Source: Clostridia bacterium (GTDB lineage: Bacteria; Bacillota; Clostridia; Christensenellales; Aristaeellaceae). From it: DNA of 64,000 bases. The position numbers and the translations under genes are program-made. The DNA lies in assembly GCA_900769875.1 (NCBI GenBank), contig CAAGII010000040.1:1-64000 (forward strand). Direction: 5' to 3'. Positions 26,189 through 34,059 of the stretch are shown here, in pieces (position 1 is the first letter of the stretch; every line of letters starts with the position of its first letter). The notes under the pieces were generated by a model. It saw only the letters and a list, made by a program, of their open reading frames with translations. It did not search any database and was not told where the DNA came from.

Positions 26189-27601
26189 ATGCGCAGCCGT
26201 TTTCCATGGGGTCAGTTTTTCAGGCAGGTCGCCGTCATCGCGGTGCCTGTCGCCCTGCAGAACCTTCTCTCCACCACAGGCTCCATGGTGGATACCATGA
26301 TGATCGCCGGGCTCGGCCAGCAGTCCGTGGGCGCGGTGGGGCTCTGCGCGCAGTTTTCATCGCTGATGTTCAGCTGCTATTGGGGCTTTGTGGGCGGCGG
26401 CATGCTGTTCTTTGCGCAGTACTGGGGCGCGAAGGATCATGAGGGCATCAACCGCTCCTACGGCGTGACGCTTGCATGCATGCTCGCGGTGGGAATGACG
26501 TTCTGCCTGCTGGGCACGCTTGCGCCGCAGCTGGTCATGCGGCTGTACACGGACAAGACGGCCATTCAGTCCATCGGCGTACAGTATCTGCGCATCGTGG
26601 CGTTCGCCTATCCGCTGCAGGTGCTGTCGATGGCCATGTGCGCGCTCCTCCGCACCACCGAGCGCGTCCGGCTGCCGCTGTACGGCTCCATCTGCTCGGT
26701 GAGCGCCAACCTTCTGCTCAATTACCTGCTCATCGGCGGCCACTGGGGCTTCCCCGCGCTGGGCATCCGGGGCGCAGCCATCGCCACGGTGTGCGCGGCG
26801 GTGGTCAATGTGGGCGTCATCGCCTTGCTCGCGCGGCGATGCGGGCATCCGTACCTGTTCGCCTTCCGCAGCCACTTCCGCTGGAACAGAGCGCTCATAC
26901 GCGAGTATTTCAAAAAATGCGCGCCCATCCTTGCCAATGAGATGCTCATCGGCGTGGGCATGATGGTCATCAACATCGTGCTGGGACGCCAGAGCGAGGA
27001 CGCCATCGCCGCCACGGCGGTGTTCCGCACGCTGGAGGGCTTTATCATCGGCTTCTTCGCAGGCTTTAGCAACGCGGCCTCCATTCTGGTCGGCTCACAG
27101 GTCGGCGCAGGCAACCTGGAAACCGCGTACAGGCGCGCGTGGCGGCTTGTGTATGTGTGCATGGGCGTGATCCTGTGCGCCATCTGGAGCATCATCGCGC
27201 TGCACAGGCCGCTGCTTTCCTGCATGAGTCTCTCCGGCGAGAGCTTCCGTCTGGGGCTTGGCATGCTGCTTATCTATGGCGTGGCGGTGGTCATCCGCAT
27301 GGGCAACTGGACGCAGAACGATACCTACCGCTCCGCAGGCGACGCGCGCTACGGCACCGTTCTTGAGATCGTGTTCATGTTCCTGATGGTGCTGCCCTGC
27401 GTATGCGTAAGCGGCCTTGTGCTGCACGCGCCGTATCTGATCATCTTCGCGTGCTGCTATGTGGATGAGCCCGTCCGCTTCATCCTGATGCAGCGGCACA
27501 TGTACAGCGGCAGGTGGATTCAGCCCGTGACCCCCGAGGGACTCGCGGCGCTGCCGGCCTTCCGCGCCGCGCACGCCCGCCGCTCAGCGCGGAAAATATG
27601 A
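26189..27601 (+). CDS. MATE-family efflux transporter
   Basis: A 470-residue membrane protein with about 12 helices. The early motif VALQNLLSTTGSMVDTMMIAGLGQQSVGAVGLC is the MATE signature, and the internal repeat recurs at about 250-330. Such pumps export drugs or small metabolites using a sodium or proton gradient; the substrate is not predictable. GGAGG precedes the ATG by eight bases. It has its own promoter and terminator, so it is a single-gene unit. A second, distinct MATE protein is encoded at 61257-62657. Confidence 0.92.
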   Translation: MRSRFPWGQFFRQVAVIAVPVALQNLLSTTGSMVDTMMIAGLGQQSVGAVGLCAQFSSLMFSCYWGFVGGGMLFFAQYWGAKDHEGINRSYGVTLACMLAVGMTFCLLGTLAPQLVMRLYTDKTAIQSIGVQYLRIVAFAYPLQVLSMAMCALLRTTERVRLPLYGSICSVSANLLLNYLLIGGHWGFPALGIRGAAIATVCAAVVNVGVIALLARRCGHPYLFAFRSHFRWNRALIREYFKKCAPILANEMLIGVGMMVINIVLGRQSEDAIAATAVFRTLEGFIIGFFAGFSNAASILVGSQVGAGNLETAYRRAWRLVYVCMGVILCAIWSIIALHRPLLSCMSLSGESFRLGLGMLLIYGVAVVIRMGNWTQNDTYRSAGDARYGTVLEIVFMFLMVLPCVCVSGLVLHAPYLIIFACCYVDEPVRFILMQRHMYSGRWIQPVTPEGLAALPAFRAAHARRSARKI

Positions 27602-27662
27602 AGGAATTGACACGCTCCTTCGCGATTTGATTGACTTTCCATAAAAAAAACAAAAACATTTG

Positions 27663-27700
27663 CCGCAGGGAGAAATTTCTTCTCGTTCCCTGCGGTTTGT
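27663..27700 (+). terminator. Terminator after the first MATE gene
   Basis: CCGCAGGGA (27663-27671) pairs with TCCCTGCGG (27687-27695) and runs into TTTGTTTGTT. Confidence 0.8.
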
Positions 27701-28003
27701 TTGTTGTCCCTTTTGTCCGCATTGTCTGCAGAATCGGACATGCCCGTGTTCTCCGTATGGACGATCCGGCACGAAAGCAAACCATATCCTGATAATTTTA
27801 CATCTTCTTTGTTTTTCCTTTGCACTCTTTTCAAATTTGCAAGTTTGGAGTATAATCATTGCGTATCGCGGCATCCGCCGTCATCCACGCGCCGCGATAA
27901 GGGGCCTCAGCCCCGGCCCACATACAGACGGGCTGTCTCTGCGTCTGCGGAAAAGCCCGGCGCGGCGATCGCCGTGATGGACGAGATAAGAAAGGTTGAC
28001 AGA
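27701..28003 (+). promoter_or_regulatory. Promoter and structured leader of the PRPP synthetase gene
   Basis: This 300-bp stretch carries no convincing gene. A promoter, TTTCAA (27829-27834) with a 16-bp spacer and TATAAT (27851-27856), would give a leader of about 140 nt. That leader can fold into TATCGCGGC/GCCGCGATA (27864-27899), GGGGC-CTCA-GCCCC (27902-27915) and GGGCT/AGCCC (about 27930-27959). It may be an unknown regulatory leader or only GC-rich sequence. Confidence 0.5.
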
Positions 28004-29221
28004 ATGACAGACTTTGTAAATACCTGGAATGATGAGTCCTTCCTGACTTACCCCGTAGGTCCCCTCGGCGTGATCGCCATGCACGGCACAGAGGAGCTGG
28101 GCGATAAGGTCAACATGTGGCTGACCAAGTGGCGTGACCATAATGAAGAATCCGTCCCCGGCAACATGCGCACCACGCCCGGCGAAACCCGCAGCGATTT
28201 TCTCATCAAGACCAGCTGCCCCCGTTTCGGCAACGGCGAGGGCAAGGGTCTCATCAAGGAGACCGTGCGCGGCTATGATATCTACATTCTCTGCGACGTG
28301 GGCGCGTACAACTGCACCTACAACATGTTTGGCCAGAAGGTGCCCATGAGCCCCGACGACCATTTCATGGATCTCAAGCGCACCATCGCCGCGCTCGGCG
28401 GCAAGGCCAAGCGCGTGAATGTTATCATGCCCATGCTCTATGAAGGCCGCCAGCACCGCCGCGCAGCCCGTGAGAGTCTGGACTGCGCCATGGCGCTGCA
28501 GGAGCTGGCGCATATGGGCGTGAACAACATCATCACCTTCGACGCGCATGATCCCCGCGTGCAGAACGCCATCCCCCAGAGCGGCTTCGAGAGCGTGATG
28601 CCCTCCTACCAGATTTTCAAGGCGCTGCTGCGCAATGTGAAGGATCTGCGGCTGGACAAGGATCACATGATGATCGTTTCCCCCGATGAGGGCGCGATGG
28701 ATCGCAATACCTTCTACGCGTCCGTGCTGGGCGTGAACATGGGCATGTTCTACAAGCGGCGCGATTACACGCGCATCGTCAACGGTCGCAATCCCATCAC
28801 CGCCCACGAGTACCTCGGTGAGGATCTGGACGGCAAGAATGTGTTTGTGGCGGACGATATTCTTTCCTCCGGCGACTCCATCATCGACGTCGCGCGCGAG
28901 CTGAAGAAGCGCAACGCCGGCCGCGTGTTCGCCGCCGCCACCTTCGCGCTGTTCACCGACGGTATCGAGAAGTTCAACAAGGCGCATGAGGAGGGGCTGA
29001 TCGACCGCGTGATCTCCACCAACCTCACCTACCGCACCCCTGAGCTGAGAAGCGCTCCCTGGTTCATCGAGGCGGACATGAGCAAGTACATCAGCTACAT
29101 CATCGCCACGCTGAACCACGATCGTTCGCTTTCCAACCTGCTCAGCCCCTATGACCGCATCCACGGCCTGCTCAACCGCTATGCCGAGGAGCAGGCTGCC
29201 GCCGGCATCCGGCTTGTGTAA
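28004..29221 (+). CDS. prs: Ribose-phosphate pyrophosphokinase (long form)
   Basis: A 405-residue PRPP synthetase-like enzyme making PRPP from ribose 5-phosphate and ATP for nucleotide, histidine and tryptophan synthesis. It has the N-terminal and C-terminal phosphoribosyltransferase folds, with MPMLYEGRQHRR and ITFDAHDPRVQNA in the first and the PRPP loop FVADDILSSGDSIIDVARELK in the second. It is about 90 residues longer than the usual Prs, partly by an N-terminal extension, as in a divergent clostridial subgroup. AAAGG lies eight bases before the ATG at 28004; an ATG at 27977 is in frame but has no good site. Confidence 0.88.
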   Translation: MTDFVNTWNDESFLTYPVGPLGVIAMHGTEELGDKVNMWLTKWRDHNEESVPGNMRTTPGETRSDFLIKTSCPRFGNGEGKGLIKETVRGYDIYILCDVGAYNCTYNMFGQKVPMSPDDHFMDLKRTIAALGGKAKRVNVIMPMLYEGRQHRRAARESLDCAMALQELAHMGVNNIITFDAHDPRVQNAIPQSGFESVMPSYQIFKALLRNVKDLRLDKDHMMIVSPDEGAMDRNTFYASVLGVNMGMFYKRRDYTRIVNGRNPITAHEYLGEDLDGKNVFVADDILSSGDSIIDVARELKKRNAGRVFAAATFALFTDGIEKFNKAHEEGLIDRVISTNLTYRTPELRSAPWFIEADMSKYISYIIATLNHDRSLSNLLSPYDRIHGLLNRYAEEQAAAGIRLV

Positions 29222-29228
29222 GGAAGGC

Positions 29229-29747
29229 ATGAGCGAAACCATCCTCCGCATTGCGAAGCCATCCGATCAGCACAGCCTTGCCGAATTGAAGCATCGCTTC
29301 GTGCAAAACATGTACCGCGGCTATCTTTCGCAGGAAACCCTGCGGAGAATCACGCCCGATCATTACCATCAGGAGTTTTCCTCCCGCCTGAGCGGCGGCA
29401 ATGTGTCCGTCGCCGTGTTGGAGCAGGACAGCGCCATTCAGGCCGCCGTCATCTTCGGCGATGATCCGTCGTCGCCCGGCTGCGGATTGATTCTGGAGGC
29501 CATGTCCGCGCCCCGCACCGGCTGGGACGACAAGCACGCCGTGCTTGGCTACGCCGTCCGCCAGCTTGGCAAGCGCGGCTGCTCGCGCGTCCACCTGTGG
29601 ATACTGCGCAGCAACTTCCACATCCGCTACATCTGCGAGCAGTTCGGCTTCCGGGAGGACGGCGCGCTGGTGACCCACACCATCGGGGGCGAGCCGCATG
29701 AGATCATGCGCTACCAGTATCCGCTGCAGGCCACGGAAGCATCATGA
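29229..29747 (+). CDS. GNAT-family acetyltransferase
   Basis: A 172-residue protein of the GNAT fold. It starts ILRIAKPSDQHSLAELKHRFV, and the C-terminal part reads SRVHLWILRSNFHIRYICEQFGFREDGA, the usual late strand-helix pair with GF. The acetyl-CoA loop (around residues 97-115, GWDDKHAVLGYAVRQLGKRG) is degenerate, so activity is uncertain. The target is unknown. It begins 7 bp after prs behind GGAAGG and is followed by a terminator, so it shares the prs transcript. Confidence 0.75.
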   Translation: MSETILRIAKPSDQHSLAELKHRFVQNMYRGYLSQETLRRITPDHYHQEFSSRLSGGNVSVAVLEQDSAIQAAVIFGDDPSSPGCGLILEAMSAPRTGWDDKHAVLGYAVRQLGKRGCSRVHLWILRSNFHIRYICEQFGFREDGALVTHTIGGEPHEIMRYQYPLQATEAS

Positions 29748-29755
29748 ACGTCTTG

Positions 29756-29781
29756 GCACCGCGATGATGCGGTGCTTTTTT
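29756..29781 (+). terminator. Terminator after prs and the acetyltransferase gene
   Basis: GCACCGC (29756-29762), a six-base loop and GCGGTGC (29769-29775) are followed by six T residues. Confidence 0.92.
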
Positions 29782-29851
29782 GCTGCACATTTTTCCAGCA
29801 TCAGCGCATGATCCGCAGGGCAAGCTGTCCGTATGAAAGGAGGCGGATGCC

Positions 29852-30016
29852 ATGCCCGAAAAAAATCAGGAAAAGAAAAGCCGCAGGCCACGCCAGCTGA
29901 CCGAGGCGCTGCTGTGGGCGGCGCAGCGCAGATCGCCCACCGATCCGCAGGGAAGCTGGACCGGCGTACCGCTCGACCCTGACGAGGAGCCCGTGCAGGA
30001 CGCGGACGATCTCTGA
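29852..30016 (+). CDS. Small proline- and acid-rich protein, 54 residues
   Basis: An ATG at 29852, after GAAAGGAGGCGGATGCC, opens a 54-codon frame: a basic N-terminus (EKNQEKKSRRPRQLTEA), a short helix, then SWTGVPLDPDEEPVQDADDL. The strong AAAGGAGG and the adjoining frame four bases later make it likely to be real. I recognise no characterised family, but the 'TGVPLDPDEEPVQDADDL' ending looks conserved in type. It heads a cassette of three small genes. Confidence 0.7.
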   Translation: MPEKNQEKKSRRPRQLTEALLWAAQRRSPTDPQGSWTGVPLDPDEEPVQDADDL

Positions 30017-30020
30017 CGCC

Positions 30021-30500
30021 ATGATGATCCGCATGGGGCGACTGACCGGGCTGCCCGTGGTGCTCTGCGGGCGCAGCATCGCGCAGGTGGAAACGCCTGT
30101 GCTTCACCCCAGCGGGCGGATGCTGCGCGGGCTGAAGGTACGCCGTCCTCTGGGCGGCGCGAGGTGGGTGGACGCGCGCGATATCGACGTGCTGGGCGAG
30201 GTGTCGGTGATTGTGCGATGCAAGCCGCAGCGCCCGCCCAACGACACGGACTTCCGTCTTGGCACGGTCAAGGACAGCGCCGGGCTGCTTCTGGGGCTGG
30301 TGACGGATGTCATCATCGATCAGGAAACGCTCCGCGTGCACGCGCTTGAGATGGTGCTGGGGCTGACCGAAGCCATCACCGAGGGGCGCATGCTGTGCCG
30401 CCGCTTTGTCACAACGTCCACAGGCGCATCCGCGGGAGAGGTGATGATCCCCTGCGGCTGCTGGCTGGAGGAACCGCCGCAAGGCGGAAGAAGGAGGTGA
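30021..30500 (+). CDS. PRC-barrel-like protein
   Basis: A 159-residue protein resembling two PRC-barrel halves: MGRLTGLPVVLCGRSIAQVE followed by HPSGRMLRGLKVRR, and DFRLGTVKDSAGLLLGLVTDVIIDQETLRVHALEM. Such barrels bind RNA or protein partners and in spore formers occur in sporulation proteins of the YlmC/YmxH type. The start is unclear: ATGs at 30021, 30024 and 30033 have no good ribosome site, so coupling to the gene 4 bp upstream is likely. The tail GGRRR overlaps the site of the next gene. Confidence 0.72.
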   Translation: MMIRMGRLTGLPVVLCGRSIAQVETPVLHPSGRMLRGLKVRRPLGGARWVDARDIDVLGEVSVIVRCKPQRPPNDTDFRLGTVKDSAGLLLGLVTDVIIDQETLRVHALEMVLGLTEAITEGRMLCRRFVTTSTGASAGEVMIPCGCWLEEPPQGGRRR

Positions 30501-30505
30501 ACGCC

Positions 30506-30640
30506 ATGAAGAAGTTTATGCTCGGAAGCGCCATGGGTATGCTCGTCGGCGCGGGGCTGATGATGACCCCCGCCAGCAAGGAGCTGCGCCGCGACATGAA
30601 GCACAAGATGAACGCCATGAAGCGCATCATGAAAATGTGA
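30506..30640 (+). CDS. YtxH-like small membrane protein, 44 residues
   Basis: An ATG at 30506, after a near-perfect AAGGAGGTGA, opens a 44-codon frame. Residues 1-22 (KKFMLGSAMGMLVGAGLMM) form one membrane helix and the rest is basic and methionine-rich (SKELRRDMKHKMNAMKRIMKM). The layout resembles YtxH/DUF3918-type proteins. The ribosome site lies within the last codons of the PRC-barrel gene, so the two are tightly linked. Function unknown. Confidence 0.75.
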   Translation: MKKFMLGSAMGMLVGAGLMMTPASKELRRDMKHKMNAMKRIMKM

Positions 30641-30645
30641 TTGCT

Positions 30646-30675
30646 CAGCGGGCAGGGCTGCTCCCCTGCCCGCTG
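30646..30675 (+). terminator. Perfect 12-bp hairpin without T tract
   Basis: CAGCGGGCAGGG and CCCTGCCCGCTG flank a six-base loop between the small-gene cassette and the permease gene. Without a T run it is more likely a partial terminator or RNA-stability element. Confidence 0.5.
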
Positions 30676-30698
30676 ACGTCGGGCAAGGAGGCCGCGCC

Positions 30699-31715
30699 AT
30701 GCACATGCTGCAAAACAGGAGCACACGCCGCCTGCTTTTCGCCGCTGCCGTGATGACGGCGGCGGCTTTTGTGCTGCGCAGGGCGCTGATCGCCCTTGCG
30801 GTGCAGCTGGCGGCCGCGTCGCTTTTGATGGCGCTCGCCCTGCCGCTGTGCCGCGTGCTGGAAAAGCGCATGCCGCCGGGTACAGCCGCCGCGCTGTCGC
30901 TGGGCGCGCTGGGCATCGGCTCATTGCTCCTTCTGCTGGGGCTGATTCCTCCGCTTGTCAAGCAGTTTCGCCAGCTCAGCGAGCTGCTGCCCGCCCTCAT
31001 CGCGTGGATCGGCAAAAGCATGGAGCAGGCGCAGCAGTATCTCGCGCGCCATGACATCCGCATTACGCCCGTGCGCGACTCGCTGCTTGAGCCGCTGGCG
31101 CAGGGGCTGGGCAGTTTGATGAGCGCGATTCTTGCAGGCCTGCGGAGCATGGCCTCCTCGGTTGGCAAGGTGCTGCTATCGCCGCTCATCGCCTTTTATC
31201 TGCTGCGGGACAGGCGGCGCATCGCCACCTGGCTGACGCTTGCGGTGCCGGTGAACGCGCGCGTTCAGGCTGTTCGCGCCATGCGCGAGATGCGGCGCGA
31301 GGTAGCCGGCTTCCTGCGCGGACAGCTGACCGTCTCGCTCGCAGTCGGCGTCGCGACAGCGGCGGGGCTTGCGCTTGTGGGCACGCCCGCGTGGCTGCTC
31401 TTCGGGCTGCTGATGGGCGTGATGGAGCTGATCCCCTACTTCGGCCCGCTGATTGCCGGTGTGCCCGCTGTGCTGGTATCGCTGCAGAGCGGCCTGACCA
31501 CGGCACTGTGGACGCTTGCGGTGCTCTTCGCCGTGCAGCAGCTGGAGGGCACCTTCCTCTCACCGCGCCTGATGAGCAGCGCCACCCGTCTGCACCCGCT
31601 GGCGGTGCTGCTCATCATCTCATCGGGCGGCCTTCTGGGCGGCGGCTGGGGCATGATCTTGTCGCTCCCGCTCACCGTCGCGCTGCGCGGCGCGCTCCAC
31701 GGCGCACGCAGATGA
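30699..31715 (+). CDS. AI-2E family (PerM/YtvI-like) permease
   Basis: A 338-residue membrane protein with about eight helices arranged as in the AI-2E/PerM family. The late motif ELIPYFGPLIAGVPAVLVSL and the following QQLEGTFLSPRLMSSATRLHPL are diagnostic. Members export autoinducer-2, sodium or unknown solutes, and the YtvI branch works in sporulation; which one applies here is open. AAGGAGG precedes the ATG. The next gene has its own TATAAT, so this ends the run. Confidence 0.88.
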   Translation: MHMLQNRSTRRLLFAAAVMTAAAFVLRRALIALAVQLAAASLLMALALPLCRVLEKRMPPGTAAALSLGALGIGSLLLLLGLIPPLVKQFRQLSELLPALIAWIGKSMEQAQQYLARHDIRITPVRDSLLEPLAQGLGSLMSAILAGLRSMASSVGKVLLSPLIAFYLLRDRRRIATWLTLAVPVNARVQAVRAMREMRREVAGFLRGQLTVSLAVGVATAAGLALVGTPAWLLFGLLMGVMELIPYFGPLIAGVPAVLVSLQSGLTTALWTLAVLFAVQQLEGTFLSPRLMSSATRLHPLAVLLIISSGGLLGGGWGMILSLPLTVALRGALHGARR

Positions 31716-31838
31716 GCAGATATAAAGCGAAATAAAAAGATGATGAAAAAAGTGTGAAATGCCTTTTCTTTGTCCGGCAATCGTGTATAATAGATGCGAC
31801 AAGCTGTGAACGCATGCCGTTCGGAAAGGAGCATTGCC

Positions 31839-32117
31839 GTGTCTGAAGCCTTTGGAAAAACCACTCAGATGCTGCCCATCATGGAAACCGGGAACGAAGC
31901 GCAGGATATCCTGATGTACGTCTATCAGGCACTGCAGGCCAAGGGCTACGATCCCATTACGCAGATCGTGGGCTACATCATTTCCGGCGATCCGACCTAT
32001 ATCACCAGCTACAATCAGGCTCGCAGCCTCATCTGCCGGCTGGAGCGCGATGAGATTCTGGAGGAGCTTGTACGCTTCTATCTGGTGGGACACACACAGG
32101 GTCAGCCGACCGACTGA
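31839..32117 (+). CDS. ireB: IreB family regulatory phosphoprotein
   Basis: A 92-residue protein of the UPF0297/IreB family (YrzL). It reads ETGNEAQDILMYVYQALQAKGYDPITQIVGYIISGDPTYIT then ARSLICRLERDEILEELVRFYL, as in the family throughout. In Enterococcus IreB is phosphorylated by the PASTA kinase IreK and affects cephalosporin resistance. The start is GTG at 31839, seven bases after AAAGGAG. A TATAAT at 31786-31791 with a poor -35 lies upstream. It usually stands next to ruvX/alaS; here it does not. Confidence 0.93.
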   Translation: MSEAFGKTTQMLPIMETGNEAQDILMYVYQALQAKGYDPITQIVGYIISGDPTYITSYNQARSLICRLERDEILEELVRFYLVGHTQGQPTD

Positions 32118-32134
32118 TTCATATTTAGGCAAAC

Positions 32135-32175
32135 AAGGGCGCGTTCTCCCGTACAAACGAGAGACGCGCCCTTCT
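32135..32175 (+). terminator. Hairpin after ireB
   Basis: AAGGGCGCGT (32135-32144) and ACGCGCCCTT (32164-32173) form a 10-bp stem followed by a short T-containing tail. Confidence 0.65.
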
Positions 32176-32492
32176 GATCGTCAGTACGGACGTCATACTC
32201 ATGTCGTTTTTGGTCTAAGTGCGGCATTTTTGGAAAACGTGCAAAGCGTCGAAAAACCGTCGTGAAGCGACGATTCGGCACGCCCTAAAAAGCAAGCTCC
32301 TCCCAATCCATCGTGGAGTCATTCCATGCCGGTGCCCGCAAAGGCGCGCAGCGCCTGCGTTTCGCGGCTTTTCCATCATGAGGGGCTCATCCGGCTACAG
32401 AAAAATCACGAAAACACACAAAATAATCGTACTTTTAGTACAGATCTATGGTATAATGTAGACACTTACAGAACCACCGGGAGATGATGCCA
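32176..32492 (+). promoter_or_regulatory. Long region before spo0A, with promoter
   Basis: This stretch of over 300 bp shows no believable gene; an 80-codon frame at 32219-32461 has poor composition and no ribosome site. TATAAT at 32452-32457 lies about 35 bp before the start codon and its upstream part holds the inverted repeat GTACTTTTAGTAC (32429-32441). CCGTCG-TGAA-GCGACG (about 32260-32275) is a compact hairpin, and GCGTCGAAA near 32247 resembles a Spo0A box (TGTCGAA). Confidence 0.5.
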
Positions 32493-33272
32493 GTGGATCC
32501 CATTCGGGTTTTGATTGCGGAAGACAATCCTTTTCAGCTGGAAATGCTCAAGGAGAGCCTCACGGGGCAGGACGATATCGAGATCGCCGGCACAGCCAGC
32601 AACGGCATGGTCGCGCTTGACATGATCCGCGACCTTCACCCACAGGTGCTGGTCTGCGATCTGGTGATGCCCCTGATGGACGGCTTTGCTCTGATCGACA
32701 AGCTGAACGACGAAAACCGCCCGCTCATTATCGCCCTGAGCATGCTCGGGCGCGAGGACTTCGTGAAGCGCGCCATTCAAATGGGCGTAAACGATTACCT
32801 CATCAAGCCGACCAACGGCGCCGTGCTGGCCGACCGCATCCGCAGCCTTGTGCGGAACGGCACGGGAAAGCAGCCCGCTGCATCGCCCGCCGCGCAGGAA
32901 ACGGCAAAGCCTGAAAAGGCCGCGCCCGCCACAGCCAAGCTCGTGACCTCCCTGCTGATGCAGCTGGGCGTGCCCGCGAACCTCACCGGCTACAGCTACC
33001 TGCATGCCGCGATCATCATCGCGGTGGATTCGCCGGAGGTGGTGCATCAGCTGACGCAGGCGCTGTATCCCGTGATTGCGGAGCAGTTCCAGACCACCTC
33101 GTCCAGCGTGGAGCGCGCCATTCGCCATGCGGTGACCTCCGCGTGGGATCGCGGCGCGGCGGAGGCGTATCACCGCCTGCTCGGCCGCACTGGCCCCATG
33201 ATGCACGACAAGCCCACCAACCGTGAGCTGATCGCGCAGCTGGCGGAGCGCGTGCGCATCAAGCACGCCTGA
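32493..33272 (+). CDS. spo0A: Sporulation master regulator Spo0A
   Basis: A 259-residue response regulator. The receiver has acidic residues at 10-11 and the phospho-acceptor D56 in VLVCDLVMPLMDGF, the same number as in Bacillus, and lysine in LIKPTN. After an alanine/proline-rich linker (about 127-148) the DNA-binding domain reads LLMQLGVPANLTGYSYL and then TTSSSVERAIRHAVTSAWDRG, the Spo0A recognition helix. The GTG at 32493 is nine bases after GGGAG; ATGs at 32484 and 32487 lie too close to it. spoIVB, the usual upstream neighbour in Bacillus and many clostridia, is absent. Confidence 0.96.
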   Translation: MDPIRVLIAEDNPFQLEMLKESLTGQDDIEIAGTASNGMVALDMIRDLHPQVLVCDLVMPLMDGFALIDKLNDENRPLIIALSMLGREDFVKRAIQMGVNDYLIKPTNGAVLADRIRSLVRNGTGKQPAASPAAQETAKPEKAAPATAKLVTSLLMQLGVPANLTGYSYLHAAIIIAVDSPEVVHQLTQALYPVIAEQFQTTSSSVERAIRHAVTSAWDRGAAEAYHRLLGRTGPMMHDKPTNRELIAQLAERVRIKHA

Positions 33273-33316
33273 CTGCCCGCCACCCGGCAGGTCGCGAAGC
33301 CATGTTTTGCCATCGC

Positions 33317-33346
33317 GGATAAATCCTCCTGCTCTTTCCCATGCTA
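33317..33346 (+). promoter_or_regulatory. Possible sigma-G promoter for spoVT
   Basis: GGATA (33317-33321), exactly 18 bp, then CATGCTA (33340-33346) match the Bacillus sigma-G consensus (GHATR-N18-CATHHTA) at 10 of 12 positions. It lies about 80 bp before the spoVT start, and spoVT is a sigma-G gene in Bacillus. Confidence 0.5.
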
Positions 33347-33424
33347 AGAGTGAAATTCCCATGGAAGCAGCTATGCCGGGCGAATACCCGCGCGCGCTTT
33401 CAATTTGAATGGAGGCAGGATTTC

Positions 33425-33979
33425 ATGCGAGCAACAGGCATTGTACGCCGGATTGACGAGCTGGGCCGGGTCGTGATCCCCAAGGAGATCAGACGCACGC
33501 TCCGTATCAGGGAAGGCGACCCTCTGGAAATCTACACGGACCGGGACGGCGAGGTGATCCTGAAAAAATACTCGCCCATCGGGGAAATGTCCTCCTTTGC
33601 GAAGGATTATACCGAGTCGCTCTTCCGCAGCCTCGGACACATTGCCGCCATCTGCGACCGTGACCAGGTGGTGGCTGCCAGCGGCGTGAGCAAAAAAGAG
33701 CTGAACGACAAGCCGATCAGCCACGACCTTGAGAACGCCATCGCGGGACGGCAGAGCATGGCGATCAACCGCCTGAACGGCGGCAAGACGCTCGCCGTCA
33801 CCGGCGAGGACGACGCGACCGGCTACACGGCGCAGGTCATGTCCCCCATCATCGCGGACGGCGAGGCCATCGGCGCGGTGCTGCTGCTCAGCCGCGAGCA
33901 GGGCGCGCGCATGGGCGATACCGAGCTGAAGGTCGCCGAGACCGCCGCAGGCATCGTAGGCAGGCAGATGGAGCAATAA
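33425..33979 (+). CDS. spoVT: Stage V sporulation regulator SpoVT
   Basis: A 184-residue transcription factor. Residues 1-50 are an AbrB-type swapped-hairpin DNA-binding domain (ATGIVRRIDELGRVVIPKEIRRTLRIREGDP...), followed by a GAF-like domain (about 55-182) with AICDRDQVVAASGVSKKELN and SPIIADGEAIGAVLLLS. SpoVT tunes late forespore genes. The ATG at 33425 follows GGAGG. Together with spo0A 150 bp upstream it shows a spore-forming host. Confidence 0.95.
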   Translation: MRATGIVRRIDELGRVVIPKEIRRTLRIREGDPLEIYTDRDGEVILKKYSPIGEMSSFAKDYTESLFRSLGHIAAICDRDQVVAASGVSKKELNDKPISHDLENAIAGRQSMAINRLNGGKTLAVTGEDDATGYTAQVMSPIIADGEAIGAVLLLSREQGARMGDTELKVAETAAGIVGRQMEQ

Positions 33980-33991
33980 GCCAATCAAACA

Positions 33992-34040
33992 GGAGCTGTT
34001 CCCGGCATGGTCAGTTGTCCATGGGGAGCAGCTCCTTTTC
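33992..34040 (+). terminator. Terminator after spoVT
   Basis: GGAGCTGTTCCC (33992-34003) pairs with GGGAGCAGCTCC (34024-34035) with one mismatch, then TTTT. It separates spoVT from a convergent Nudix gene. Confidence 0.85.
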
Positions 34041-34059
34041 TCAATCGGGCACGATGCTT

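Noticed and set aside
32219..32461. An 80-codon frame before spo0A
   Set aside because: It has no ribosome site, runs through the spo0A promoter and shows no protein-like composition.
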